Shown here piece by piece: positions 26,011 to 34,481 of a stretch of DNA of 39,251 bases. Source of the stretch: Tetragenococcus sp. (lineage in GTDB: Bacteria > Bacillota > Bacilli > Lactobacillales > Enterococcaceae). Under the pieces are notes generated by a model that was given only the letters and a program-made list of their open reading frames with translations, did not search any database and was not told the origin of the DNA. Both the position numbers and the translations under genes were made by a program. Where the stretch lies: positions 1 to 39,251 of the forward strand of contig JAKDZT010000004.1 in NCBI GenBank assembly GCA_030462125.1, given 5' to 3'. The stretch's first letter is position 1; the number at the start of each line of letters is the position of its first letter.

Positions 26011-27024
26011 GTGTCTGCAGAAAATGTTGAAGCAAGTTTTCACTTGCATCTTGAAGCGATTCAGTTGTTACAAAATGCATTGGAAACCTCTTATTTAGAT
26101 GCTTACATAGAAAATATAGAGAATATTAACGATCATTATCAAGTTCGCATCGTTAACGACGTTCCTAAGCAATCAACCGTCGATGAAATTACGCGGATTT
26201 ATCAAAAACTTCAAGGAATCCCTTTAGAAAAAGAAGAACGCCGCAAACTTTCACAGTTATTGCTTTTAAAAGGAATGCAGACGGAGCCGCTACAGCCTAA
26301 TCACCAGCTGACTCCTGATAGTATCGGTTTTTTGTTTGTCTTCTTGTTAGAACAATTATACCCAGAAAAAGATTCATTAAAGACCATTGCTGATTTGTCT
26401 AGTGGCATGGGAAACTTACTTTTCACCGTGCTAACAAACCTTGAAATAGCAGGATATCAGTTACAAGCTTATGGCGTAGATAATGATGAGACGATGTTAG
26501 CTGTTGCTGCTAGTGATAGCCAATGGATCCCCACTGACACAACGTTATTTCATCAAGACGCAACGACTGATTTATTGATGGATCCTACTGATGCTGTCTT
26601 AAGTGATTTACCTGTAGGTTATTATCCAATGGATGAAAATGCGCAGAAATTTGTTACAGCAGCAGAGGGGACACACAGCTATGCTCATCATTTGTTGATT
26701 GAACAAAGTATGAAATACGTTAAAGAAAATGGTTTTGGCTTGTTCTTAGTACCGACAAACTTTTTGGAAACAGAACAAAGTGAGTATTTAAAAAAATGGT
26801 TAACGGATAAAGTTTATCTGCAAGGTATCGTGCAATTGCCAGAAGAAATGTTTAAAAATAAAGCCGCCAGTAAAAGTATTTTAATTTTGCAACAAAAAGG
26901 CGAAAAGGCGCAACAAGCGCCTGAAGTACTATTAGCAAAAGTGGCATCGTTGAAGGAACCTAAGCAAGTGTCCGCTTTCTTTAATGAATTTAAGGAATGG
27001 AAATCGGCTAACCTGACAGTTTAG
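26011..27024 (+). CDS. YtxK-like class I SAM-dependent methyltransferase
   Basis: The SAM-binding motif I is in IADLSSGMGNLLFTVLTNL (about residues 130-148), and the motif IV equivalent is SDLPVGYYP, resembling the N6-adenine methyltransferase DPPY/NPPF position. The helical N-terminal 100 residues match the YtxK type commonly found between comG and ackA in Firmicutes. The target is unknown; a DNA-modification role should not be assumed. The GTG at 26011 (337 residues) has GAGGGAG just ahead of it; the track's GTG 25999 adds four residues and has no signal. ackA follows 51 bp downstream and is probably co-transcribed. Confidence 0.85.
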   Translation: MSAENVEASFHLHLEAIQLLQNALETSYLDAYIENIENINDHYQVRIVNDVPKQSTVDEITRIYQKLQGIPLEKEERRKLSQLLLLKGMQTEPLQPNHQLTPDSIGFLFVFLLEQLYPEKDSLKTIADLSSGMGNLLFTVLTNLEIAGYQLQAYGVDNDETMLAVAASDSQWIPTDTTLFHQDATTDLLMDPTDAVLSDLPVGYYPMDENAQKFVTAAEGTHSYAHHLLIEQSMKYVKENGFGLFLVPTNFLETEQSEYLKKWLTDKVYLQGIVQLPEEMFKNKAASKSILILQQKGEKAQQAPEVLLAKVASLKEPKQVSAFFNEFKEWKSANLTV

Positions 27025-27075
27025 GAAAAGCTTATTATAAGAATAAATTTTAAATAAGGGGAATGAGGAGAAAAA

Positions 27076-28266
27076 ATGGCAAAAACAATCGCAATTAATG
27101 CAGGAAGTTCAAGTTTAAAATGGCAATTATATGAAATGCCAGCAGAAGAAGTAGTGGCTAAAGGTGTTGTAGAAAGAATCGGTTTAAATGATTCGATCTT
27201 TACAATCAAATATGGAAATGATCAAAAATATGAAGAAACTTTAGATATTAAAGATCATGAAGTTGCAGTCAAAATGTTATTGGATAAATTGATTGAATTA
27301 AACATTTTAGGTTCTTATGATGAAATCACAGGCGTTGGCCATCGGGTCGTTCAAGGCGGAGAATACTTCGACCAATCCGTTGTTATCGATGAAGACGTTT
27401 TGGAAAAAATCGAAAAGTTAGCTGATTTTGCGCCATTGCATAACCCAGCCAACTTAATGGGTATCAATGCTTTTAGAGAATTACTACCTAATGTTATTAA
27501 CGTAGCTGTTTTTGATACAGCTTTTCATGCAAACATGCCAGAGTCTAACGCTCGTTACAGCATTCCTAAAGAATATAAGGAAGAATATGGCGTTCGTAAA
27601 TATGGTGCTCACGGAACCAGTCATCGTTACGTAGCTGAACGTGCAGCTAAGATGTTAGATCGTCCGCTAAAAGATTTGAAACTTATTACTTGTCATTTAG
27701 GTAATGGCGCTTCAATTACCGCTGTTGAAAACGGCAAATCCGTGGACACTTCCATGGGCTTTACGCCATTGGCTGGTGTAACTATGGGAACGCGCTCCGG
27801 CGATGTCGATCCAGCTGTATTGCAATATTTGATGAACAAACTAAATATCGGTATTGATGAAATGTTAGACATTTTAAATAAAAAATCAGGTTTACTTGGT
27901 TTAACAGGTATCTCAAGTGATATGCGTGATTTAGAAGATAATATGGATAATGAAGATGTTAAAATCGCGCTAGATATTTTTGCTGATCGTATCCGTAAAT
28001 ACATTGGTAGTTATGTAACAACTATGAATGGTGTTGACGCCATTGTATTTACTGCGGGTATCGGAGAAAACGATGCAAATACTCGTGCGAACGTGATTAA
28101 CGGTATGACTTGGTTCGGCTGTGAAGTTGACCCAGAAAAAAATGACGTACGTGGCGAAGAAAAAGTCATTTCAACTGACGATTCTAAGGTCAAAGTACTT
28201 TTAGTTCCAACAGATGAAGAATTAGTTATCGCTCGTGATGTAGAATCATTGCGCAAAAATGGTTAA
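27076..28266 (+). CDS. ackA: Acetate kinase
   Basis: Makes ATP and acetate from acetyl phosphate, the last step of the Pta-AckA pathway. The 396 residues are full length and include [13 protein letters not shown] at the N-terminus, RVVQGG, the DTAFH catalytic segment, [27 protein letters not shown] and [17 protein letters not shown] precedes the ATG. It follows the YtxK-like gene, a widespread arrangement, and ends in a very strong terminator. Confidence 0.98.
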   Translation: MAKTIAINAGSSSLKWQLYEMPAEEVVAKGVVERIGLNDSIFTIKYGNDQKYEETLDIKDHEVAVKMLLDKLIELNILGSYDEITGVGHRVVQGGEYFDQSVVIDEDVLEKIEKLADFAPLHNPANLMGINAFRELLPNVINVAVFDTAFHANMPESNARYSIPKEYKEEYGVRKYGAHGTSHRYVAERAAKMLDRPLKDLKLITCHLGNGASITAVENGKSVDTSMGFTPLAGVTMGTRSGDVDPAVLQYLMNKLNIGIDEMLDILNKKSGLLGLTGISSDMRDLEDNMDNEDVKIALDIFADRIRKYIGSYVTTMNGVDAIVFTAGIGENDANTRANVINGMTWFGCEVDPEKNDVRGEEKVISTDDSKVKVLLVPTDEELVIARDVESLRKNG

Positions 28267-28276
28267 TAAATAGAAC

Positions 28277-28312
28277 AAAAAAGCCTTGGATTTTAAAATC
28301 CAAGGCTTTTTT
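28277..28312 (+). terminator. Terminator of ackA
   Basis: A perfect 18-bp inverted repeat (arm GCCTTGGATTTT plus six A/T pairs) ends in six T. The stem is unusually long and loopless at the centre (TTTTAAAA). Confidence 0.95.
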
Positions 28313-28447
28313 CATAAATGAGGGGGAGTATAGTCGAGCTCCCTTCTTTTTCTCAAATATTCCTTATTTTAAATGTACTGTTGGAGCTATCCTAGTAAAC
28401 ATAAAGCTGCCTGCACAGGAAAATAATATGGCAACATTATAAAATGA

Positions 28448-29272
28448 TTATTGCTCAAATTGTTTCATCCAATAAGGTAATGCTTGGCTAATTTTTGTAG
28501 GTAACACAATGTAATTCTCTTGAGCGATACGATCGGCAATGTAACTATGCAAATAAACGGCAGCATTAATTGTGTCGACCGAATTAGAAAATTGGGCTAA
28601 AAATCCTGCTATAATGCCAGCTAGCGTATCTCCGGTGCCCCCTGTGGCCATGCCAGGATTCCCTAATGGATTTTGAAAACGACCTTGCTTACTATAAATT
28701 TCTGTACGATGACTTTTTAAAACAATAGTCGCTTGTAATTTTTCTTGTAAGGCTTGGTTCATTTCCTCTGTTTGATCTTCAATTTTTATACCACTTAACC
28801 GTTGCCACTCCATTTGATGGGGCGTAAAAATTGTTTGGCTAGGGTGAGGAAGCTGTTCATCTCCCTTGGCAAATAATGTAATAGCGGAACCATCAATTAT
28901 CAATAGTTGATCTTCTGTTTGTTTTTGAAAAATGTAAGTTAGTAAGCTTTGACTTTTTTCATCTTCTCCTAAACCAGGGCCGATCAATATAACATCTGCA
29001 GAATCTAGGACTGAATCACACAGTTCTTTGTCATCCCAGTCCACAGTCATGGCTTCAGGCATGCGAGCATGTAAAGCGGCATGATTGTGAGAATCAGTTA
29101 TCACTGTGGTTAGCCCGCTACCTGCATTTACACAAGCTTCGGCACTCATCATAATCGCACCGCCAAATTGGGCATTACCTCCAACCAAAACAGTGCGGCC
29201 AAAGGTGCCCTTATGGGAATTTTGCGGACGTTTTTGAATAATGGACAAACTTTGTTCGGCTAAACGTTGCAT
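28448..29272 (-). CDS. nnrD: ADP-dependent NAD(P)H-hydrate dehydratase
   Basis: Repairs hydrated NAD(P)H using ADP. The 274 residues are the stand-alone NnrD (YjeF C-terminal) type without the epimerase domain. Visible are GTFGRTVLVGGNAQFGGA, a VILIGPGLGED loop, TPHQMEWQRL, and the ribokinase-like anion-hole motif MATGGTGDTLAGIIAGFLAQ with the catalytic Asp. AAGGAGC lies before the ATG. It is divergent from pepV. Downstream (28313-28447) I see only a small GGGAG/CTCCC hairpin and no clear terminator. Confidence 0.94.
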   Translation of the reverse strand: MQRLAEQSLSIIQKRPQNSHKGTFGRTVLVGGNAQFGGAIMMSAEACVNAGSGLTTVITDSHNHAALHARMPEAMTVDWDDKELCDSVLDSADVILIGPGLGEDEKSQSLLTYIFQKQTEDQLLIIDGSAITLFAKGDEQLPHPSQTIFTPHQMEWQRLSGIKIEDQTEEMNQALQEKLQATIVLKSHRTEIYSKQGRFQNPLGNPGMATGGTGDTLAGIIAGFLAQFSNSVDTINAAVYLHSYIADRIAQENYIVLPTKISQALPYWMKQFEQ

Positions 29273-29433
29273 AAAAACAGCTCCTTAAATTTATTCCTAC
29301 ATCTTTTATTATAACTCTTTGCTGTAACGAATGAAAATGATGTAAATAGTCCGAGTCGCGTTGGAAAACTTTTTTATCAAGGAAATAAATGGTATTATAA
29401 AAGGGAGTTTTAAATTTCAAGGGGGAATGATTT

Positions 29434-30849
29434 ATGGCAATTGATTGGCAAAAAGAAGTCGATGCAAGAAAAGACGACTTTTTAAATGACTTAAAAGAAT
29501 TAATAAAGGTAAAAAGTGAACGAGAAGATGACAAAATAACAGAAGATGCGCCGTTTGGTCCTGGACCACGCGATGCATTAAATCATATGCTTTCTTATGG
29601 TGAACGTGATGGTTTCACTGTTAAAAATGTGGATAATTATGCAGGACATATTGAATTTGGCGAAGGCGATGAAACATTAGGTATTTTTGGTCATATGGAT
29701 GTTGTCCCTGCAGGAGATGATTGGGAAACAGACCCTTACGATCCAGTTGTCAAAGACGGGAAACTATTCGCGCGTGGTTCTTCAGATGATAAAGGGCCAA
29801 GTATGGCAGCCTATTATGCGATGAAGATTATTAAAGAACTGGATTTGCCATTATCTAAAAAAGTACGTTTTGTCGTAGGTTCAGACGAAGAAAGCGGCTG
29901 GGGTGACATGGATCACTATTTTGAAAAAGAAGATACCCCTGATCTTGGCTTTTCTCCTGATGCAGAATTTCCGATTATCAATGGGGAAAAAGGGAATGTC
30001 TCCATCCAAGTCCATATAGGCGTTGGGAATGAAGGTAGCTACACCTTAGAAAAATTCCAAGGGGGTCTACGCGATAACATGGTACCTACAGGTGCTTCTG
30101 CCAAAGTAACAACGACAACTGCTGAACAAGCAGAAGCGATGAATATTGCTTTTTCTGAATATCTTGGGATAAACCCAATATCAGGTACATGTACGATAAA
30201 TAATGAGACAACGCTTATCTTCCAAGTAGCTGGAAAAGGTTCCCATGGTGCTAGTCCACAATTTGGTCATAATGCCGCCACTTGGTTGGCAGGATTTTTA
30301 GACAATTATGATTTTGCTGGGGGTGCCAAGAACTTTTTGCATGTTGCCGCAGCTTATGTTCATGAAGATTTCTATGGTGAAAAATTAGGTGTAGATTTTG
30401 AAGATCCTAAAATGGGTAAACTAACGATGAATGCAGGAATTTTTGACTTCGATGTAGCCAAAGAGAATGCCTTTATTAATTTGAACTTCCGTTACCCACA
30501 AGGAACTTCCGCAGAAACATTACAAGCTAGTATAAATGATGCGATTGGCGAATACGATGTTAGCTTAACTGTAGGCGGACATCATATGCTACCTCATTAT
30601 GTTCCCCAAGAAGATCCGTTAGTTACAACGTTATTGGACGTCTACGAAGCACATACTGGTGAAAAAGGGGAAGAACAAATTATCGGTGGAGGCACGTATG
30701 GACGTTTATTAGAACGTGGCGTTGCTTTTGGAGCAATGTTCCCTGATTCTGTAGACACTATGCACCAAGCCAATGAATTTATGGCCCTAGATGATTTGTA
30801 TCGTGCGACGGCTATTTATGCAGATGCGATTTATCGACTAGCAAAATAA
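29434..30849 (+). CDS. pepV: Dipeptidase PepV
   Basis: A zinc dipeptidase of the M20 family acting on N-terminal residues of dipeptides in the cytoplasm. The 471 residues carry the metal-ligand segments GHMDVVPAGDDWETDPYDP and the catalytic GSDEESGWGDMDHYF, plus a GHHMLPHYV C-terminal segment. The length and the starting sequence MAIDWQKEVDARKDDFLNDL are characteristic of lactic-acid-bacterial PepV. AAGGGGG precedes the ATG. A terminator with a nested hairpin follows. Confidence 0.96.
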   Translation: MAIDWQKEVDARKDDFLNDLKELIKVKSEREDDKITEDAPFGPGPRDALNHMLSYGERDGFTVKNVDNYAGHIEFGEGDETLGIFGHMDVVPAGDDWETDPYDPVVKDGKLFARGSSDDKGPSMAAYYAMKIIKELDLPLSKKVRFVVGSDEESGWGDMDHYFEKEDTPDLGFSPDAEFPIINGEKGNVSIQVHIGVGNEGSYTLEKFQGGLRDNMVPTGASAKVTTTTAEQAEAMNIAFSEYLGINPISGTCTINNETTLIFQVAGKGSHGASPQFGHNAATWLAGFLDNYDFAGGAKNFLHVAAAYVHEDFYGEKLGVDFEDPKMGKLTMNAGIFDFDVAKENAFINLNFRYPQGTSAETLQASINDAIGEYDVSLTVGGHHMLPHYVPQEDPLVTTLLDVYEAHTGEKGEEQIIGGGTYGRLLERGVAFGAMFPDSVDTMHQANEFMALDDLYRATAIYADAIYRLAK

Positions 30850-30866
30850 TCGAATAAGTTTAGTTA

Positions 30867-30914
30867 AAAAATTCCGAGTAAGACGTCTTTTTCTACGTCG
30901 CTCGGAATTTTTTT
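30867..30914 (+). terminator. Terminator of pepV
   Basis: AAAAATTCCGAG (30867-30878) pairs with CTCGGAATTTTT (30901-30912). A GACGT/ACGTC hairpin is nested in the loop; a T-run follows. Confidence 0.88.
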
Positions 30915-30924
30915 ATTATAAAAA

Positions 30925-30958
30925 AAGTGACCAAAAACTAGTATGCTTTTGGTCACTT
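30925..30958 (-). terminator. Terminator of the PepSY-like gene
   Basis: AAGTGACCAAAA (30925-30936) and TTTTGGTCACTT (30947-30958) are perfect arms followed on the minus strand by a T-run. Confidence 0.88.
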
Positions 30959-30961
30959 ACT

Positions 30962-31303
30962 TTAGATAGCGCTACGTTTGATATCGAGTACGCTGCCGGT
31001 TCTGGCATCGGCCACAAATTCATACGTAATCAAATGGTTATCTTCTAACCGCGTAATTCCGCCATTGTAACCTTCTGTGCGAACGGCAAACTTGCGTACT
31101 GGTTGTTTTTCAAAATTAATCCAAGAACCTTCTATAGGGCCTTCTTTCAAAAAGGCTTTTTTGATACCTTGTAAGATGTCATCAGCGGATAATCGTTGTT
31201 TATTTTTAATAAATAACGTAGAAGCGATACCGCTTAAAAGACCAATGCCTACACCGATAGCTACCCCGCCTTTGAAATTACTTACTTGATCTTCTTCATA
31301 CAT
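30962..31303 (-). CDS. Small membrane-anchored PepSY-like protein
   Basis: A 113-residue protein with a glycine-rich hydrophobic segment near the N-terminus (about 12-30, GGVAIGVGIGLLSGIASTLF) followed by a soluble region. The C-terminal YNGGITRLEDNHLITYEFVA with ADARTGSVLDIKR resembles a PepSY domain strand pattern; identification is tentative. The chosen ATG at 31303 lies 7 nt after GGGAGG; the track start 31309 is only one base from it. It is a lone minus-strand gene between pepV and the M42 aminopeptidase, with its own terminator. Confidence 0.68.
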   Translation of the reverse strand: MYEEDQVSNFKGGVAIGVGIGLLSGIASTLFIKNKQRLSADDILQGIKKAFLKEGPIEGSWINFEKQPVRKFAVRTEGYNGGITRLEDNHLITYEFVADARTGSVLDIKRSAI

Positions 31304-31408
31304 CGCCATGCCTCCCTCGTCTTCTTATAATAAACTTGCTTGTATTTTAACATAGAATACGAAATGTCGTTTAGTAAAAACAATTGCTAATGATTATTTT
31401 TTGCTTTT

Positions 31409-31500
31409 TTTGAACAAAACTAGGGTAAGAACAGCAAAGGGACCCTAGATTTGAACAAAACTAGAGTAGGAATAACAAAGGGACCCTAGATTTTGTTATT
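31409..31500. repeat. Tandem 41-bp repeat with inverted repeats upstream of pepA
   Basis: Two abutting copies (31409-31449 and 31450-31490) share TTTGAACAAAACTAG, AACAAAGGGACCCTAGA and similar spacing, with five differences. Copy 1 contains CTAGGGT/ACCCTAG (31420-31426/31442-31448); copy 2 has one mismatch there. An alternative perfect hairpin, AATAACAAA/TTTGTTATT (31471-31479/31492-31500), overlaps copy 2. This lies in the 298-base gap before the M42 gene, which otherwise shows no gene. Confidence 0.85.
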
Positions 31501-31601
31501 ATCTCATAACTTTGTCCGACTTATTTTTTCTCATGTCTTTTTTATCCTTGAATTTGCGTTATAATAAAATGCATAAGATATAAATGGAAAAGGAGGTTGC
31601 T

Positions 31602-32702
31602 TTGGCCTTTTTGCCAAACAATAATATGGAAGATAAAACATTTCAACGAATTAAAGAATTAACAGAGCTACAAGGAACGAGTGGATTTGAACAAGACATT
31701 CGGGCTTATATGAAAGAAGCGATATCACCTCTAGTTGACGATGTCGAACAAGATGGTTTAGGGGGGATTTTTGGAATTCGGCTGCACGAAGACACAACAG
31801 CGCCACGTGTCATGGTTGCAGCGCACATGGATGAAGTTGGATTTATGGTTACTCAAATTACGGATCGCGGATTATTTGAAGTAACGCCTCTAGGTGGTTG
31901 GAATCCTTATGTGGTTTCGGCGCAACGTTTTACTTTGAAAACGGCAAAAGGCGACTATCCTTGTATTTCTTCATCAGTCCCACCACATCTTTTACGAGGA
32001 ACTGCAGGTCAAAAATCTGTGCAAGTGACGGATATTTTATTTGATGCTGGCTTTGAATCCAAAGAAGAAGCAGAAGAATATGGCGTACGCCCTGGCGATA
32101 CCCTGGTTCCTCAAGTTGAAACGACGAAAACAGCGAATGGAAAAAATATCATCGCAAAATCATGGGACAACCGTTACGGATGTACGGTAGTTTTAGAAGC
32201 CTTGGAAGCCTTAAAAAATGAAAAATTAGGCCACACGTTGATTGCAGGTGCTGATGTGCAAGAAGAAGTGGGTTTGCGAGGTGTAAAACCGGCAGTAACC
32301 AAATTTGATCCGGATTTGTTTTTTGCGGTCGATTGTTCCGCAGCAGATGATACGAAAACCAAAAAGGGGACCTTCGGACACTTAGGTGAAGGCACGTTAT
32401 TACGTATCTACGATCCAGGTTTGATCATGTTACCACGCTTAAAAGAATATTTGTTGGATACAGCAGAAACCCATAATATTCCTTATCAATATTTCGTTTC
32501 AAAAGGGGGTACTGATGCCGGTAATGCACACACTACGAATCATGGGATTCCAAGTTCGGTTATTGGAGTATGTGGACGCTATATTCATACGCACCAAACA
32601 ATGTTTAATATTGCTGACTTTGAAGCTGCGCGCGAAATGCTGATCCAGGTATTAAAAGGTCTAGATAAAAGTACTGTAGAAACGATTGTTAAGGGGAAAT
32701 AG
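31602..32702 (+). CDS. pepA: M42 family glutamyl aminopeptidase (PepA-type)
   Basis: A metallo-aminopeptidase of the M42 (glucanase/PepA) family. Visible are the zinc-site regions VAAHMDEVGFMVTQI, AKSWDNRYGCTVVLEAL, ADVQEEVGLRG with the catalytic Glu, and VDCSAADD. The C-terminal GGTDAGNAHTTNHGIPSSVI motif is also family-typical. AAGGAGG (31590-31596) is best placed for a TTG at 31602 (366 residues); the track start ATG 31584 lies before it and has no signal, and the ATG at 31626 has none either. The exact N-terminus is uncertain. It is the first gene of a plus-strand run into thioredoxin, UspA and YtpR. Confidence 0.92.
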   Translation: MAFLPNNNMEDKTFQRIKELTELQGTSGFEQDIRAYMKEAISPLVDDVEQDGLGGIFGIRLHEDTTAPRVMVAAHMDEVGFMVTQITDRGLFEVTPLGGWNPYVVSAQRFTLKTAKGDYPCISSSVPPHLLRGTAGQKSVQVTDILFDAGFESKEEAEEYGVRPGDTLVPQVETTKTANGKNIIAKSWDNRYGCTVVLEALEALKNEKLGHTLIAGADVQEEVGLRGVKPAVTKFDPDLFFAVDCSAADDTKTKKGTFGHLGEGTLLRIYDPGLIMLPRLKEYLLDTAETHNIPYQYFVSKGGTDAGNAHTTNHGIPSSVIGVCGRYIHTHQTMFNIADFEAAREMLIQVLKGLDKSTVETIVKGK

Positions 32703-32845
32703 GTAAAGTAAAAGACTAAAAAACCAATTCTAAAAATATTTCAAGAGTAAAATTTATTGAGACAAAACTTTATAGTAACAGGGGTTGTTTTCTTAACCGG
32801 AAAAATAACTTATTTTCTCACATACATGCCACCATTATCCATAAT

Positions 32846-32894
32846 TATTGGAGGCACATCGAGGGAAGTTACCTCCAATAGTTTTATCGATGTG
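32846..32894 (+). other. Two interlocking inverted repeats upstream of the thioredoxin-like gene
   Basis: TATTGGAGG (32846-32854) pairs with CCTCCAATA (32872-32880). CACATCGA (32855-32862), inside that loop, pairs perfectly with TCGATGTG (32887-32894). The first hairpin could serve as a weak terminator for pepA (AGTTTTA follows). The order is that of an H-type pseudoknot, but there is no nucleotide between the first arms, so co-formation looks strained and alternating hairpins are likelier. This sits in a 266-base gap that holds no supported gene. Confidence 0.75.
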
Positions 32895-32968
32895 ACAAAT
32901 TTCAAATATAACGATTTTGAGCAAAAAATGATACAATGAAATTAGTAAAAAAAGAAAGTTGGCGAGCT

Positions 32969-33283
32969 ATGATTATTCCAAAAGACGTCGAAGAATTAGC
33001 TGATTATGTAGAAAATGGGACAAATGTCTTTTGTTTTATGGCAGATTGGTGTGGCGATTGCCGATTTATTAAGCCATTTCTACCGGAAATTGAAGCAGAC
33101 TTCCCTAATTTGCAGTTTATCGAAGTCGACCGTGATCAATATATCGATATTGCAAAAATGTGGGATGTTTACGGTATTCCGAGTTTTGTTGTTGTCAAAG
33201 ATGGCGAGGAAAGCGGACGTCTCGTGAATAAAAAAAGAAAAACAAAAGAAGAGATTGAAACTTTTCTAGCTAGTGTAGGATAA
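32969..33283 (+). CDS. Thioredoxin-like protein
   Basis: A thioredoxin-fold redox protein with the active site WCGDC near residues 28-32, followed by the cis-Pro segment YGIPSFVVVKDG. It is 104 residues from ATG 32969, the usual size. The track start 32936 lies inside the -10 TACAAT, so I chose 32969, which has GGCGAG upstream (a modest ribosome binding site). It belongs to the YtpP-type group often located next to YtpR; here a UspA protein comes between. An extended -10 TGATACAAT lies at 32929-32937. Confidence 0.88.
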   Translation: MIIPKDVEELADYVENGTNVFCFMADWCGDCRFIKPFLPEIEADFPNLQFIEVDRDQYIDIAKMWDVYGIPSFVVVKDGEESGRLVNKKRKTKEEIETFLASVG

Positions 33284-33304
33284 AAATTAAAAAGGGTGAG
33301 AAAA

Positions 33305-33763
33305 ATGGATCAAAGCTATCAAACAGTTTTAGTCGGCGTGGATGGTTCTTCTCAAGCACAAGAAGCGTTTGAAAAAGCGATTGAAGTAGCCAGGAGAAAT
33401 GATGGACGAGTTATCGTTGTCAAAGTCATTGAACAACAAGTTCCTTCAACCATGGGATTTGCACCCTTAGGCGAATCGGTCCTTGCGCAAGAAGAAAAAG
33501 ACGCGAACGAATTGATTCAAGAATGCAAAGACTATGCTGCTTCTGTTTCCTTTGAAAATATTGAAGGTGTGGTCGTTTACGGTTCGACCAAAATGGTTTT
33601 AACTGCTGAATTACCGGAAAAATACGGGGTGGATTTGGTCATGGTGGGCCAATCTGGGCTAAATGCGGTCGAACGCTTTATCACAGGTAGCGTAGCCAGT
33701 TACGTTATTCGAGAAGCACCCTGTGATGTATTAATTATTACACCTAGTGAAGCAGAATCGTAA
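33305..33763 (+). CDS. Universal stress protein (UspA family)
   Basis: A 152-residue single-domain UspA protein. It begins with VLVGVDGSSQAQEAFEKA and has the ATP-binding signature G-2X-G-9X-G-S in GQSGLNAVERFITGSVA, so it is probably of the ATP-binding type. The ATG at 33305 follows AAAGGGTGAG; the track's GTG at 33296 is part of that signal. It is 21 bp after the thioredoxin-like gene and 58 bp before ytpR, so the three likely form one operon. The exact role is unknown. Confidence 0.9.
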   Translation: MDQSYQTVLVGVDGSSQAQEAFEKAIEVARRNDGRVIVVKVIEQQVPSTMGFAPLGESVLAQEEKDANELIQECKDYAASVSFENIEGVVVYGSTKMVLTAELPEKYGVDLVMVGQSGLNAVERFITGSVASYVIREAPCDVLIITPSEAES

Positions 33764-33821
33764 ACTGCTTTTGTATGAATTATTAGAAAATGTTGTGTAA
33801 TGAATTTTAGGAGGAACAATT

Positions 33822-34433
33822 TTGATTTTTGCTTATAATCCGGTCTACGTCGGTGATACATTGATGATCATCACAGATGATGACAAAGGCCTACCACAAG
33901 AGGTGACACGTGCAGGAAGGGTTGCCAGAATTCAAACAGAAGACAAACGCACAGTTGGTTGGAATATTTTTGGTATTTCCCAAATAATGGCTTTACAAGA
34001 TGTGGGTCAAGTAGAACTTACAGGTGAACAAATTGATTTATTAAATGATACTTTGCATGTTGCGGGTTTTACTGAAACCTTGCCTAAAGAAGAGTCACCT
34101 AAACTAGTCGTCGGTTATGTGAAAACGTGTGAAGCGCACAAAGATAGTGATCATTTGTCGGTTACTGAGGTAGAAGTTGATCGAGGAGAGACTTTGCAGA
34201 TTGTCTGTGGTGCGCCCAACATTCGTGAAGGCTTAAAAGTTGTAGTGGCAAAGCCAGGGGTGATGATGCCTGATGGGACGATGATCTGGCCTGGGAAATT
34301 ACGAGGCGTCGAAAGTTATGGCATGATTTGCTCGGCAAGAGAACTACACTTACCCAATGCTTCTAAAAAACGTGGGATATTAGAATTGCCACAAGATAAA
34401 GTTGTAGGAGAGCCGTTTACTATTGAATCATAA
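33822..34433 (+). CDS. ytpR: YtpR family tRNA-binding protein
   Basis: A 203-residue protein with an N-terminal DUF4479 region (MIFAYNPVYVGDTLMIITDD) and a C-terminal EMAP/tRNA-binding OB fold homologous to the start of PheT: VGYVKTCEAHKDSDHLSVTE, IVCGAPNIREGLKVVVAKPG and MICSARELHL. The start is a TTG (33822) with AGGAGG 7 nt upstream. Its cellular role is unclear. It probably ends the thioredoxin-UspA-YtpR operon. Confidence 0.9.
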   Translation: MIFAYNPVYVGDTLMIITDDDKGLPQEVTRAGRVARIQTEDKRTVGWNIFGISQIMALQDVGQVELTGEQIDLLNDTLHVAGFTETLPKEESPKLVVGYVKTCEAHKDSDHLSVTEVEVDRGETLQIVCGAPNIREGLKVVVAKPGVMMPDGTMIWPGKLRGVESYGMICSARELHLPNASKKRGILELPQDKVVGEPFTIES

Positions 34434-34435
34434 AA

Positions 34436-34470
34436 AAACAGGACGAGGTCTAAAATGGCCTCGTCCTTTT
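34436..34470. terminator. Bidirectional terminator between ytpR and htrA
   Basis: GGACGAGG (34441-34448) pairs with CCTCGTCC (34459-34466). TTTT follows on the plus strand and TGTTTTTTT on the minus strand, so it can stop both convergent transcripts. Confidence 0.88.
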
Positions 34471-34481
34471 CTATCTCTTTA

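Noticed and set aside
26980-27075. cre site upstream of ackA
   Set aside because: The best candidate (ATGGAAATCGGCTAACC) lacks the required central CG placement; no convincing CcpA site was found.
32757-32939. 60-residue ORF between pepA and the thioredoxin-like gene
   Set aside because: TTG start without a ribosome binding site, overlaps the inverted repeats and the -10 region; no recognisable family.
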